From assembly GCF_900103825.1 (NCBI RefSeq), contig NZ_FNIF01000018.1, positions 34,503 through 98,502 of the forward strand: 64,000 nt of DNA, read 5' to 3'. The stretch is from Paenibacillus sp. yr247. Lineage in GTDB: Bacteria; Bacillota; Bacilli; Paenibacillales; NBRC-103111. The position numbers and the translations under genes were made by a program. The notes under the pieces are model-generated. The model had not been told where the DNA came from, searched no databases, and was given only the letters and a program-made list of their open reading frames with translations. Shown here piece after piece: positions 1 to 9,079 of this stretch; the first letter of the stretch is position 1, and each line of letters begins with the position of its first letter.

Positions 1-677
1 AAGCGGACGGACACGCCTACCGTCCGCACCGCACTATCCGGCGCGAGGTTCGCCGCGCCGCCTGCAACACCACCGGACGCAAGCTTCGCCGCGTCCGCCG
101 ACACGGCCCCGGCCAAGGGCCCAGCCGCATCGCGCGAAGCGCGCAGCGGCAGGCCCATGACCGGGTCAGGCACAACCGCGATGCGCTCCCGCGGGAGGCG
201 CATCGTCACCAACAGCTCCGCGGACTCCGCATCGCGAACGGACACATACGCGCAGCGCTTGAACACGCTGCGAATCCAGCCGTCAAACATCCGGCGGCTC
301 ACCGGACCAATACCTTGTGAATATATAAAGGTCGGCTTACCTAGCCACTGCGCTATTTTCAATACAGCCAAGTAATATGGGATCGTCTTCGAGCTTGTAG
401 CGTCTTGCAATAAACTGCCGCCTCCGCTTATTAAGCCATCGGCTTTGCGCAGTGCTCGGAGCAGTGATCCAGGCCTCATTCGATGATAAGCCTGTACTCC
501 GTACATCGCTGACGTTTTCTCAGGATTAGCCGAAAGGACGATAGGTACTATCTGAACACCTTGTTCTCGACCTTGCTCCTGCAAAGCAAACAAAATCGAT
601 TGCAGCACGGCTTCATCCCCGCTATTATCAAAGCCATAGTAGCCGGATAGCGCTATTTTGACAACTGAGGAACCCAT
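1..677 (-). CDS. csaB: Polysaccharide pyruvyl transferase CsaB (N-terminal part, cut by window edge)
   Basis: Translating the minus strand from the ATG at 677 gives an open frame to the window edge (about 225 residues). It starts MGSSVVKIALSGYYGFDNSG and later has a GLISGGGSLLQD segment, which matches the glycosyltransferase-like fold of polysaccharide pyruvyl transferases. CsaB adds ketal-pyruvate to the secondary cell wall polysaccharide, which then binds SLH domains of S-layer and exoprotein clients. The start has AAGGAG eight bases upstream and overlaps the end of the DUF5693 gene by 25 bp, so the two are translationally coupled. The distal part (below about 250) is visibly GC-richer than the beginning. 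The SLH-domain protease at 13421-15946 is a likely client. Family assignment is firm; the C-terminus is not visible. Confidence 0.88.
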   Translation of the reverse strand, partial: MGSSVVKIALSGYYGFDNSGDEAVLQSILFALQEQGREQGVQIVPIVLSANPEKTSAMYGVQAYHRMRPGSLLRALRKADGLISGGGSLLQDATSSKTIPYYLAVLKIAQWLGKPTFIYSQGIGPVSRRMFDGWIRSVFKRCAYVSVRDAESAELLVTMRLPRERIAVVPDPVMGLPLRASRDAAGPLAGAVSADAAKLASGGVAGGAANLAPDSAVRTVGVSVR

Positions 678-2704
678 CGCTTCCAACTCCTTGTGATGAT
701 TTCCAAAGCAAAAATTAGAACAATACCAATTAAAGCGCCAAATACAACGCCATACGTGATACGAATAAGAGAGATGTGGAGCGGTGTATGCAGATGAGCG
801 AACGTATCTACGATCGAAAGTTGTCCAATAACACCTATGAACATGAGATAAACCGCATTTCGATACCGTACCGCCAAATAAGCGCCTATCAAGAATACAG
901 GGTGAGCAAATAAGAATTCCTTCGTCCGAGGTCTTACACCCAGCGTATTCTCCAAGAAGGAACGGAACAGCTTCTCCACCGTGGAGGCTTGTCCTTCATT
1001 GCCTGTCCGCGATAAATAATAGTAACCCGCCGCTAAAGCTATGCCCGCTACTACGATCCACAATACGCTTATATAGGAAGAAAGCATGCCGCGAACCTTA
1101 GTGGCTTTCTCGCTATAGGTATTATTCTCGCTGAAGAACAGCAGATACAGTCCTACAATCGCGATGGGCAGTAAATGCAGAGCACTTACGCCGCGGAACT
1201 GCTGAATTACGAGGGAATACGTAATGTGATTCAAAAGAGCAACTTCGAATACAACACCAATGAGCGAGATTAAGGATGTTTTGAGCAGCTGCCACAAGGC
1301 ATATACAAAGCCTGATTTCCATTTTGCAGCAGCTCCTGAACGTACAGATCGAATGGCGAGCATCATCGCAACGCTTGGTGCGCAGATCGCTGTCGCTAGC
1401 GCTAGACCTTGTGCGTACAAGTTAGCGGAAAGTGTATGCAGGGCGACTGCTCCCAATACGCCAACTACGAAGAGGAACAATGCCGCCTCCGGTATGAAGA
1501 AAGAGACCGTAAGCACGATTAAGCTAACGCCGCCGATTAAGATGAAAATGCGCGCTATTTTCTGCCAAGCCGTCGATTTTACCGAAAATGCTTCAGCTGG
1601 TCCCAGCGTAAAGCCAGCCTTCTCAATCCGCGGAATCGCTCCGTCTTTCCCTTGTAAGCTTTCATAGAAGGCAGAAAGTGGATCAACCATTTTACCTTTA
1701 TCCACGTTCTTTACCGGCTTGGCATTCAGGAAGACCATCCGAATATTGCGATCTTTCACAGCAAGCACAAAGCGATCGGCAACCCCTTGAATGCGGTCTG
1801 CGAGCTCCGTTTTCTTCAGCGGCTCTGTCAGTTTCTCTCCATCTTTCTCAGTAAAGGAATGGAGGCGTACGACATTATAATTCGTTTGTTTAGCTAACGT
1901 ACTGAATCCTTTTTGCGGTTCTTTTAACAGCTCAATCGCCGCTAAACCAATTCCGTTTTTATTTAAAAGATCGGCCATTTTGTTTAAGTTTACATCCGTA
2001 TTTTCTTCGGTGTACCCCGGAACTTCATTGCCGTCTACAATAATCCGTTTTACACCAAAATCATGGAGCTGCTTAAGCAAGCGATCCATCTCATTCGTCA
2101 CGAAAGGTCGGCGATTGGAGAGGCGGACGACGATCTGGAAGCCTTGATCTTTTAACATTTGTAAAGTCATTGGATCCGGATCCATCGATTTGAGCGAAGC
2201 GTCATCCAAGCTCATCTGGATCACAAGTCCCTTGCGATCTTTGAAGCTCCACGGCTTAGTAGTTACTTTCAGATCAGCGAATGTTTTCACGATAAGCGGT
2301 TCAAACTTCTGCTGGGTCGCACTATCCGCAAATAACACATACGTATAATTCTCGCCAGGAACACCAAACGTTTGAGTCAGCGTCATGGCATCGCGTGAAT
2401 TAAACATTTCGATGCGGCGGCTTTCTTTGAGTTCAGCCAGTGTACTCTCATAAACAGACATAGAGCTGATGCCTGCCGCCTTCATCATCTTCAACTGCTC
2501 GGCCACAAAGCCTTGTGGATTGGCATGAACATCGGAGATGTCCAATAAATCGCGATAATCAAAAACGAATTCCACTTTATTCGCTGAGGTTTCCGTTTGG
2601 TGACGTGTGTAGGCTAATGGCAGCGAGCCAAGCATACCGAGAATAACGAGCCACCATAACACATTTTTTAGAGGATTATTCCATGTTTTATACCACTGAA
2701 CCAC
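653..2704 (-). CDS. DUF5693 family polytopic membrane protein
   Basis: A protein of about 683 residues with one N-terminal membrane segment, an extracytoplasmic region of roughly 330 residues, and a C-terminal half made of many hydrophobic segments. This is the layout of the DUF5693 family that sits next to csaB in Paenibacillus, so a role in cell-surface polysaccharide export or assembly is plausible but inferred from context only. The longest frame begins with GTG at 2713, but that codon overlaps the AAGGAG ribosome binding site. The in-frame GTG at 2704 has an eight-base spacing and is preferred. The hairpin repeat 2717-2753 lies directly upstream and supplies this ribosome binding site. 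Biochemical function unknown. Confidence 0.85.
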   Translation of the reverse strand: MVQWYKTWNNPLKNVLWWLVILGMLGSLPLAYTRHQTETSANKVEFVFDYRDLLDISDVHANPQGFVAEQLKMMKAAGISSMSVYESTLAELKESRRIEMFNSRDAMTLTQTFGVPGENYTYVLFADSATQQKFEPLIVKTFADLKVTTKPWSFKDRKGLVIQMSLDDASLKSMDPDPMTLQMLKDQGFQIVVRLSNRRPFVTNEMDRLLKQLHDFGVKRIIVDGNEVPGYTEENTDVNLNKMADLLNKNGIGLAAIELLKEPQKGFSTLAKQTNYNVVRLHSFTEKDGEKLTEPLKKTELADRIQGVADRFVLAVKDRNIRMVFLNAKPVKNVDKGKMVDPLSAFYESLQGKDGAIPRIEKAGFTLGPAEAFSVKSTAWQKIARIFILIGGVSLIVLTVSFFIPEAALFLFVVGVLGAVALHTLSANLYAQGLALATAICAPSVAMMLAIRSVRSGAAAKWKSGFVYALWQLLKTSLISLIGVVFEVALLNHITYSLVIQQFRGVSALHLLPIAIVGLYLLFFSENNTYSEKATKVRGMLSSYISVLWIVVAGIALAAGYYYLSRTGNEGQASTVEKLFRSFLENTLGVRPRTKEFLFAHPVFLIGAYLAVRYRNAVYLMFIGVIGQLSIVDTFAHLHTPLHISLIRITYGVVFGALIGIVLIFALEIITRSWKRWVPQLSK

Positions 2705-2716
2705 GTTGTTCACTCC

Positions 2717-2753
2717 TTAGATCTTTCCTGCGGAAAGCTTTCTTCGTAAGCAT
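2717..2753 (-). repeat. Hairpin repeat copy upstream of the DUF5693 gene
   Basis: Single copy of the dispersed hairpin repeat. Arms CTTTCC and GGAAAG enclose a three-base loop, flanked by the CTTCGTAAGCAT box. In the direction of the gene it ends in CTAAGGAG, which is the ribosome binding site of the DUF5693 gene. Confidence 0.8.
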
Positions 2754-2907
2754 TTGCATATGCTTTTTTGATCCCTTATACATTCGAAAACCCCTTCAGT
2801 TCCTAGGCTCGGGAAATAGGCCAAATGAATGCGGATTTTTTCCATCTATTCATTAGACGACCTATCCCTGACTTAGGTTCTGAAGAGGTTCAGTTGATCC
2901 TATTTCA

Positions 2908-4602
2908 TTATCCGTCTACACGGCTAAGCACATACTGAATGATGCCGTCCAGCTTTTGTGCGGCCTCTGGACCTGTGGATCCTTGTACCGCAAAATAAAA
3001 TTTAATTTTCGGTTCTGTTCCAGAAGGACGCAAGCAGAACCATGAGCTATCTTCCAGCTTGAACTTCAGCACGTTCTCCAGAGGCAAGCCATCGATCCCT
3101 TGATTATAGTCCAAGGCTTCCGTTACACGGATGCCGTTAATCTCAGCGGGCGAATTCGTTCTCCATGCTTCCATGATTCGCCCGATTTGTTCCACGCCGT
3201 CTTTTCCTTTAAGCGTTCTTGATTCAAGCTTTTCCAAAAAGTAACCAAAGGATTCGTATAGCTCCTGCAGCACTTCATATAGTGTCTTGCCTTGCTTCTT
3301 ATAATAAGCCGCAGCTTCAGCGATCAGCATCGCTGCTATGACCGCATCTTTATCTCGGGCATAGTCCCCAGCCAAATAGCCATAGCTCTCTTCGTAACCG
3401 AACAGGAATGTGTGTTCACCATTTTGCTCGAACTGGGACATTTTCTCCCCAATATATTTAAAGCCTGTTAACGTATTTAAAGTAGGAACACCATAATGAT
3501 TAGCGATAACAGCGCCCATTTCACTCGTTACGATCGTTTTGATGACAACGCCGTTCGCTGGCAGTGTTCCACGCTCTTTCAAGCTTGATAATAAATAATT
3601 AGCGATGAGTGCACCTGACTGATTACCTGTCAGAACCACATACTCACCGTTCGGATCCTTGACAACGGCGCCCATGCGATCGGAATCCGGGTCGGTTCCG
3701 ATAATAATATCGGCATCATAATCTTTGGCCTGTGCGATGGCAAGTGTAAAAGCTTCCCGTTCCTCAGGGTTCGGAGATTTAACAGTCGAGAACTGTGCAT
3801 CCGGCAGCTCTTGCTCAGCAACAACATGTACTTGACCGAAGCCTACAGCTTTCAGCACCTCGCGAACCGGCACATTACCCGCTCCATGCAGCGGAGTATA
3901 GATGATGCGGAAATCATCGCTGATCTGCTTAATCACTTCCGGATTCTGACTAATAGCGGTTACTGCCTCGATGTAGGCTTGATCAAGATCTTCACCTAAC
4001 CAGGAAAGCAGCCCTTGCGCTTCCGCTTCTAGCTGGCTTAATTTCTTCACCTTGTTGAAGGAGTCGATGCTCTGTACTTCCGCGATGACTTGCTCCGCAA
4101 ACTTAGGAACGAGCTGTCCGCCGTCTGCTCCATATACTTTATAACCATTGTATTCAGGTGGGTTATGACTAGCTGTAACTACAACACCTGCTGTTGCACC
4201 TAAGTATCTCACGGCAAAAGAAAGCTGTGGTGTCGCGTGCAGTGTCTTAAAAAGATAAGCCTTAATTCCGTTCCCTGCGAAAACGAGAGCAGATTCTAAA
4301 GCGAACTCTGGCGACTTATGCCGTGAATCATAAGCCAGGACAACGGAAGGACTTGTTACGCCCGTTCCATTCACATATTGTGCCAGGCCTTGGCTTGCGC
4401 GTCCAACGGTATATACGTTGATTCGATTCGTTCCAGCGCCAATCACGCCGCGAAGTCCACCTGTGCCAAATTCGAGATCTTTATAAAAGCGATCTTCAAT
4501 TTCTTTCTCATCTTCTCGAATAGCTTGCAGTTCTTTCTTCGTTTCAGCATCCACTGCTGGATCGTTAAGCCATAGTTGATACTCTGTTTGTACACGCTTC
4601 AT
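2908..4602 (-). CDS. pgcA: Alpha-phosphoglucomutase / phosphomannomutase PgcA
   Basis: Alpha-D-phosphohexomutase that interconverts glucose 6-phosphate and glucose 1-phosphate, feeding UDP-glucose for glycolipid and wall polymer synthesis. The motifs follow the family order: FGTGGLRG near the N-terminus, the phosphoserine loop TASHNPPEYNGYK, the metal-binding loop GTDPDSDRMG, the sugar-binding GYEESYGY, and the phosphate-binding RPSGTEPKIKFY at the C-terminus. Length of about 564 residues fits PgcA. The open frame extends to 4668, but the upstream part overlaps fabZ and lacks homology. MKRVQTEYQLW at 4602 aligns with the start of B. subtilis PgcA; ATG at 4617 is an alternative. It lies 34 bp behind fabZ and is probably cotranscribed with it. 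Confidence 0.93.
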   Translation of the reverse strand: MKRVQTEYQLWLNDPAVDAETKKELQAIREDEKEIEDRFYKDLEFGTGGLRGVIGAGTNRINVYTVGRASQGLAQYVNGTGVTSPSVVLAYDSRHKSPEFALESALVFAGNGIKAYLFKTLHATPQLSFAVRYLGATAGVVVTASHNPPEYNGYKVYGADGGQLVPKFAEQVIAEVQSIDSFNKVKKLSQLEAEAQGLLSWLGEDLDQAYIEAVTAISQNPEVIKQISDDFRIIYTPLHGAGNVPVREVLKAVGFGQVHVVAEQELPDAQFSTVKSPNPEEREAFTLAIAQAKDYDADIIIGTDPDSDRMGAVVKDPNGEYVVLTGNQSGALIANYLLSSLKERGTLPANGVVIKTIVTSEMGAVIANHYGVPTLNTLTGFKYIGEKMSQFEQNGEHTFLFGYEESYGYLAGDYARDKDAVIAAMLIAEAAAYYKKQGKTLYEVLQELYESFGYFLEKLESRTLKGKDGVEQIGRIMEAWRTNSPAEINGIRVTEALDYNQGIDGLPLENVLKFKLEDSSWFCLRPSGTEPKIKFYFAVQGSTGPEAAQKLDGIIQYVLSRVDG

Positions 4603-4636
4603 AGTAGTCAGGTTCATCTCCTTTTTATCTATGGGG

Positions 4637-5065
4637 CTATTTATTAGCAAGGGCGAACATAAGTTCACCTTCGACTACCACTTTATCGCCTACCTTGGCC
4701 ACAGCTTGACCTTTCACAATGGTTCCTTTTACACGTGTAATCGTCATTTCTAAAGTGAGAGTATCGCCAGGCACGACTTGTTGACGCCAACGAATACCGT
4801 CTGCACCAGCGAATAAACCAATTTTGCCTTTGTATTCTGGCATCGATAGAACGGCCACAGCACCTACTTGTGCCAGAGCTTCTACGATCAGCACGCCGGG
4901 CATAACCGGATAGCCAGGAAAATGTCCTGCGAAGAACGGTTCATTGATGGTTACATTCTTTATACCAACAGCCCTTACGCCTTCTTCGACTTCCAAGATG
5001 CGGTCAACCAGCAGGAAAGGAGGGCGGTGTGGAATAATCTCTTGAATCTGGTTAATATCTAACAT
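4637..5065 (-). CDS. fabZ: 3-hydroxyacyl-[acyl-carrier-protein] dehydratase FabZ
   Basis: Dehydrates 3-hydroxyacyl-ACP to trans-2-enoyl-ACP in type II fatty acid elongation (cytoplasm). The hot-dog fold signature [19 protein letters not shown] is present with the catalytic His and Glu, and [14 protein letters not shown] at the N-terminus is typical. The frame can be read from a TTG at 5086, but ATG 5065 gives the usual N-terminus [17 protein letters not shown], with AAGGGAG about 11 bases upstream, and a normal length of 142 residues. In B. subtilis fabZ likewise follows the mbl-flhO-flhP cluster. Confidence 0.96.
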   Translation of the reverse strand: MLDINQIQEIIPHRPPFLLVDRILEVEEGVRAVGIKNVTINEPFFAGHFPGYPVMPGVLIVEALAQVGAVAVLSMPEYKGKIGLFAGADGIRWRQQVVPGDTLTLEMTITRVKGTIVKGQAVAKVGDKVVVEGELMFALANK

Positions 5066-5168
5066 AGCGTGTAGTGCTCCCTTCAAATGGCTTGTATAAA
5101 ATACAAGGTAATTACTTACAATAGAGTTGTCCCTTCATTAACTGCAGAAGTGAAGGTTCATATAGGGG

Positions 5169-5217
5169 GGCTTATGTATAGGTCTGTGTCACAGGCTCAT
5201 ACATAGGCTCTTTTTTA
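5169..5217 (+). terminator. Plus-strand terminator-like hairpin between fabZ and the phosphatidyltransferase gene
   Basis: Long imperfect inverted repeat (arms of about 20 bases around TCTGTGTCACAG) followed by six T on the plus strand. Several arm positions pair only as G-U in plus-strand RNA, and those would be A-C mismatches on the other strand, so the structure favours a plus-strand transcript. Both flanking genes are on the minus strand. Confidence 0.5.
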
Positions 5218-5228
5218 CGTTGTAGGAA

Positions 5229-5747
5229 TTATTTAAATTTGGCTCCTCGATTTAATAACAGGAATTGAAAAATATAAATGAAGGAAGTTAAGAAGGAAAC
5301 CCCGATAACAAACCATAAATATGTAATTGCGAAGGTTAACTGAAAAACGATGAAGAGGATTGCGAAATAGTACAGAACGGTCGTTAACTTCCCCATCACG
5401 TTAGCAGGAACCGTTAATTTACCTCTGAAGTGGAAGAAAGCAGAGCCCATAATCATGCCCAAATCACGAATGAACATCGCCGCAGCTGCTTGCCATGGAA
5501 TCATCCCGGAAATGAGAAGGGACAAGATGACCGCAATCATCATGCTCTTATCAGCTAGAGGATCGAGCATGACCCCAACGGGTGTAATCAACCCGCGAGT
5601 TCTCGCTAAATACCCGTCTAGGATATCCGTAAGCCCGGCAGCCAGTAATACAAAAAAGGCAATTTGGATATGGCCAGTAAAAAAGATCACGAGGTACACA
5701 GGAATTAGAACAAACCTGCTAATGGTGAGCATGTTCGGTATATTCAA
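5229..5747 (-). CDS. CDP-alcohol phosphatidyltransferase family protein (PgsA-like)
   Basis: Integral membrane enzyme of the CDP-alcohol phosphatidyltransferase family. The signature DGYLAR, then eight residues, then GVMLDPLAD is complete, so it should be catalytically active. The likely reaction is transfer of a phosphatidyl group from CDP-diacylglycerol to an alcohol such as glycerol 3-phosphate; the acceptor cannot be fixed from sequence. Five to six hydrophobic segments are visible in about 172 residues. A longer frame starts at ATG 5786, but TTG 5747 is preceded by AGGAGGGG at good spacing and gives the family-typical start MNIPNMLTISRF. It follows a terminator and is probably its own transcription unit. 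Confidence 0.85.
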   Translation of the reverse strand: MNIPNMLTISRFVLIPVYLVIFFTGHIQIAFFVLLAAGLTDILDGYLARTRGLITPVGVMLDPLADKSMMIAVILSLLISGMIPWQAAAAMFIRDLGMIMGSAFFHFRGKLTVPANVMGKLTTVLYYFAILFIVFQLTFAITYLWFVIGVSFLTSFIYIFQFLLLNRGAKFK

Positions 5748-5817
5748 AGTACCCCTCCTGCGCCTATCATCTGATATCTGGTTCATTTAACCTTCATTCA
5801 TTATACAGCTGCTAACA

Positions 5818-5843
5818 CAAAAATAAAACTCCCATAGGGAGTT
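5818..5843 (-). terminator. Intrinsic terminator after the EpuA-like gene
   Basis: On the minus strand AACTCCC-TAT-GGGAGTT is followed by TTATTTTTG, five bases after the stop codon at 5848. It likely ends the mbl-flhO-flhP-epuA transcript. Confidence 0.8.
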
Positions 5844-5847
5844 AGAG

Positions 5848-6066
5848 TTAATTCGCAAATACCAGATCGTATAAATGACGCCAAGTGCTCATATGAAAGA
5901 TTTCTCCTGCGGGCTGATGGCCAAGCTTGGTGTAACCTACCCATAGACCGATGTAAACGGCCAGCACGCAAAGCACAGGAATACGAATGATTTTGAAAAT
6001 AAGCCATATAATATTGAGCCATTTCGGCCGTGGTTTCTTCTTCGTTGGAGCAGGCTTGTCTGACAT
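5848..6066 (-). CDS. EpuA-like small membrane protein (often annotated RNA polymerase subunit beta)
   Basis: A 72-residue protein with a basic N-terminus (KPAPTKKKPRPK), one hydrophobic segment at about residues 18-45, and a conserved-looking tail GHQPAGEIFHMSTWRHLYDL. This matches the EpuA family (PF11772), small single-pass proteins commonly labelled DNA-directed RNA polymerase subunit beta by historic annotation transfer. Nothing in the sequence supports a polymerase role. It follows flhP by 27 bp and is likely the last gene of the mbl-flhO-flhP unit. Another frame, 5801-6022, overlaps it but has no family-like features. Confidence 0.75.
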   Translation of the reverse strand: MSDKPAPTKKKPRPKWLNIIWLIFKIIRIPVLCVLAVYIGLWVGYTKLGHQPAGEIFHMSTWRHLYDLVFAN

Positions 6067-6092
6067 CGAGCCCTATCCCTCCTTTTCTACGA

Positions 6093-6968
6093 TCAGGCGC
6101 GTAAATTATTAGCGATATTCATCATCTGATCTGAAGATGTAATAGCCCGGGAATTGAGTTGAAGCGCTCTTTGTACGATGACAAGATCGGTCATTTCATC
6201 CGAAAGCGTAACGTTGGATTGCTCCAAAAACCCCTGCATCAAGGTAACCCGATTGTTGGTCGTGTCTAAACCTGGGTTTACATCTTGCAAAATGTTTGCC
6301 TTCTCAGCGACGGATAACCCGTTTGGCAGCGCGTAAAGGTTATCTCCGATATCTTGGAGAAGCTGTGGACGTACGACGCGAACTAGCTTGATTCTACCTA
6401 GGTTAAGGGGTGTTGCCGTTGCGTCTTGTTCACTATAACCTTTAATTTCGCCATTCTGTTCAACGACCGGTCGATATCCCTTGGGAATAACGATAGGCGT
6501 GACATCAGCGCCTGATGCATCCTTACCAGAGACGAAGTGACCTTCCTTGGTTGTAAGCACTGTGCCGCCCGTTGCGTCCGGAATTAAGCTGAGTGCACCA
6601 TTACGGGTCCAAGCCTTTTGCTTTTCACCGTTAGCATCTAGCTCACCTGTTTCTACTTCGAAAAGCCCGTCTCCCTGAATGGCAAAGTCAGCTGCATTCC
6701 CCGTGGATTGAATCGGCCCTTGGGACAAATTCGTCTGAATTTGCACCAGCTTCGATCCCCACCCTTGGTTGAAACCAAGCGGAGAGAAGCGCCCTTGCTG
6801 TCGGAACCCTTCCGGTTGCGACTTGACGTTCGTCAGAACGTCCTCGAAGGAGGCTTCCTTCTTCTTAAAGCCGTTCGTATTCACATTCGCTATATTATTG
6901 GAGAGAATATCCAGCTTTTGCTGTAAGCTGTGCATGGATACCGATGAGTTAATCATGGAATTGTTCAT
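6093..6968 (-). CDS. flhP: Flagellar hook-basal body protein FlhP
   Basis: FlgF/FlgG-type rod or hook protein of 291 residues. The N-terminal heptad segment MNNSMINSSVSMHSLQQKLD with SNNIANVNTNGFKK, and the C-terminal segment LNSRAITSSDQMMNIANNLRA, are the paired rod-protein motifs that form the coiled core. It acts outside the membrane in the basal-body rod or hook and is exported by the flagellar type III apparatus. It lies 24 bp after flhO, and the order mbl-flhO-flhP is that of B. subtilis. The ribosome binding site AAAGGGG is well placed. Confidence 0.9.
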   Translation of the reverse strand: MNNSMINSSVSMHSLQQKLDILSNNIANVNTNGFKKKEASFEDVLTNVKSQPEGFRQQGRFSPLGFNQGWGSKLVQIQTNLSQGPIQSTGNAADFAIQGDGLFEVETGELDANGEKQKAWTRNGALSLIPDATGGTVLTTKEGHFVSGKDASGADVTPIVIPKGYRPVVEQNGEIKGYSEQDATATPLNLGRIKLVRVVRPQLLQDIGDNLYALPNGLSVAEKANILQDVNPGLDTTNNRVTLMQGFLEQSNVTLSDEMTDLVIVQRALQLNSRAITSSDQMMNIANNLRA

Positions 6969-6991
6969 GGCTGGCCCCTTTGCAAGCTAGA

Positions 6992-7888
6992 TTAGACGCG
7001 TCCTACTTCGTTTGCTGCTTTGTCCATACTTTTATCATAAGATTGAATGACCTTCTGATTCGCTTCATAAGCGCGAAGCGCTGACATCATATCAACCATA
7101 CTTTGCGCAGAATCAACATTGGAGCGCTCAATGAAGCCTTGGCGAACCTCGACTTGATCTCCTGCAGCAACCTGTGTAACCGTTGCTTCATCGCCCGGAT
7201 TAATTCGTAACAACCCATTACCTTCACGCAGCAATAAATTCGGATTCTCCGCTCGTGAGAGCATCAATCCTACCGGTTGTCCTGCCGGATTTAAGAGTGG
7301 ACGACGACCGTTCCCATCAAGGAACTCACCCTTGTTTGTGACCTTGAAGGAGTGAATCGGCAGACCCGCTCCATCAATCAACAGCAGGGGTTGTCCATCT
7401 CGGCCTAGCACCGAGTTACCGTTCGCATTAACTAACTGGCCTGTTGCATCTACCGTGAATTTACCGTTCAAGGAATAGCGCTGCTCCCTATCGGCATTCA
7501 GCACCGTAAACAGGGCCTGTGGCTGAAAGGTGCGTTCTCCGTCAGCATTCACGAATTTACCTGAAGTGTCAAAGGTCATGCCTGGCACTTGTATGTTCGA
7601 TACAAGGGCAAAATCGAATGGATTTTGCGTTTCCTGCAAGTCACCCTGTGTATGTATGGAGATGTTCTCCTCAGAGAACACACCTAAACTCATCTTCCCA
7701 AGCGGAGCAGGCGAGGCATCTTGTCCACCGCGAATCGTCGAGATGAGCATCTCCGGGAACGAACGAGACAAGGCATTGCCTTGTTTAAAACCCGGGGAAT
7801 TAATATTGGCAATATTATTCGTAATGGTATCGTGTCTTCGCTGTTCGGAAATCATCCCAGCCGCCGCGGTATACAGTCCTCTTAACAT
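6992..7888 (-). CDS. flhO: Flagellar hook-basal body protein FlhO
   Basis: A 298-residue FlgG-like rod protein. The N-terminus MLRGLYTAAAGMISEQRRHD followed by TITNNIANINSPGFKQ is the flagellar basal-body rod motif, and the C-terminus SMVDMMSALRAYEANQKVIQ is the matching FlgG-type tail. Together with FlhP it forms the distal rod or hook adaptor. It sits 25 bp downstream of mbl with the ribosome binding site AAGAGGTG, so it is probably cotranscribed with mbl, coupling rod-shape and flagellar genes as in B. subtilis. Confidence 0.9.
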   Translation of the reverse strand: MLRGLYTAAAGMISEQRRHDTITNNIANINSPGFKQGNALSRSFPEMLISTIRGGQDASPAPLGKMSLGVFSEENISIHTQGDLQETQNPFDFALVSNIQVPGMTFDTSGKFVNADGERTFQPQALFTVLNADREQRYSLNGKFTVDATGQLVNANGNSVLGRDGQPLLLIDGAGLPIHSFKVTNKGEFLDGNGRRPLLNPAGQPVGLMLSRAENPNLLLREGNGLLRINPGDEATVTQVAAGDQVEVRQGFIERSNVDSAQSMVDMMSALRAYEANQKVIQSYDKSMDKAANEVGRV

Positions 7889-7912
7889 GTCTTCACCTCT
7901 TGGGTAGTCTAT

Positions 7913-8914
7913 CTAACTAAATTTACGTTTAGTAACCTTATCTAAGTTATCGAGCATAATCCCTGTTCCTTTAACAACGCAGGACATTGGATCTTCCGCG
8001 ATCAGTACAGGGACTTTCAACTCATCCGAGAGCAGTTGATCCAATCCATGCAGCAAAGCTCCGCCACCTGTCAGAATAACGCCACGGTCAATAATGTCTG
8101 CCGAAAGCTCAGGAGGTGTTCGCTCCAATACACCCTTCGCCGCTGTCACGATGGAAGAAACCGGATCCCACAGCGCTTCCTGAACTTCACTGGAGTGAAT
8201 CGTGATCGTGAGTGGCAAACCGGATACCATATCTCTACCGCGAATATCCATTTCTTGATTTCTACCGTGTGGATATACCGTTCCGATTTTAAGCTTAATA
8301 TCTTCGCTCGTCCGTTCACCAATAAGCAGCTTGTACTTATTTTTGATATATTTCGTGATCGCAATATCGAACTTGTCGCCTGCAATCTTGATGGAGGAGG
8401 AGGTGACGATGTCGCCCATGGATAACACAGCCACATCTGTCGTCCCTCCGCCAATATCTACAACCATGTTGCCGCTAGGCTGGAAGATGTCCATGCCGGC
8501 ACCAATTGCTGCTGCCTTCGGTTCTTCTTCCATGAATACCTCTCGGGCACCGCTGCGCTCAGCCGCTTCGCGGATCGCCTTCTGCTCGACCGAAGTGATG
8601 TTGGTAGGGGCGCAGATTAATATTCTAGGATGCGAATACCAGTTCTTGCCCCCTACTTTTGCGATAAAATGCTTCAACATCATTTCCGTAATATCAAAGT
8701 CCGCAATAACTCCATCTTTCAATGGACGAATCGCGATAATGTTGCCTGGAGTTCTACCTACCATGCGGAAAGCTTCTTCTCCTACAGCCAGCACGCGTTT
8801 CGTATCACTTTCAATCGCAACTACGGAAGGCTCATCGAGCACAACGCCGCGTCCTTTCACATGAATGAGCACATTTGCCGTGCCGAGATCTATTCCAATA
8901 TCCTTGCTTAACAT
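7913..8914 (-). CDS. mbl: Rod shape-determining protein Mbl (MreB-like actin homologue)
   Basis: Bacterial actin of 333 residues that forms short membrane-bound filaments directing lateral cell-wall synthesis. The ATPase phosphate loops are clear: IGIDLGTANVLIHVKG at the N-terminus, VVDIGGGTTDVAVLS in the middle and LTGGGALLHGL near the C-terminus. The start MLSKDIGIDLGTAN has a GGGAGG ribosome binding site. The context spoIIID upstream and flhO-flhP downstream, plus the sequence VGEEAFRMVGRTPGNI, fits Mbl rather than MreB or MreBH. Confidence 0.95.
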   Translation of the reverse strand: MLSKDIGIDLGTANVLIHVKGRGVVLDEPSVVAIESDTKRVLAVGEEAFRMVGRTPGNIIAIRPLKDGVIADFDITEMMLKHFIAKVGGKNWYSHPRILICAPTNITSVEQKAIREAAERSGAREVFMEEEPKAAAIGAGMDIFQPSGNMVVDIGGGTTDVAVLSMGDIVTSSSIKIAGDKFDIAITKYIKNKYKLLIGERTSEDIKLKIGTVYPHGRNQEMDIRGRDMVSGLPLTITIHSSEVQEALWDPVSSIVTAAKGVLERTPPELSADIIDRGVILTGGGALLHGLDQLLSDELKVPVLIAEDPMSCVVKGTGIMLDNLDKVTKRKFS

Positions 8915-9079
8915 TTCTAGTTAATCCTCCCTAAATCTACCGTCCATCCCGTGAAGAATCGGCGCTCTTATATATAGTTCTAATTATAAGCTAAATTCGC
9001 TGTAAATGCATTAATTCCTCTTTTTCCGTGAAATTTCGACACGTCCAGTTAAAGGAAGCAGATCGGGATGAAGGTACCT

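Noticed and set aside
5801..6022. 73-codon ORF overlapping the EpuA-like gene
   Set aside because: Out-of-frame shadow; the EpuA-like frame has the membrane segment, conserved tail and terminator placement.
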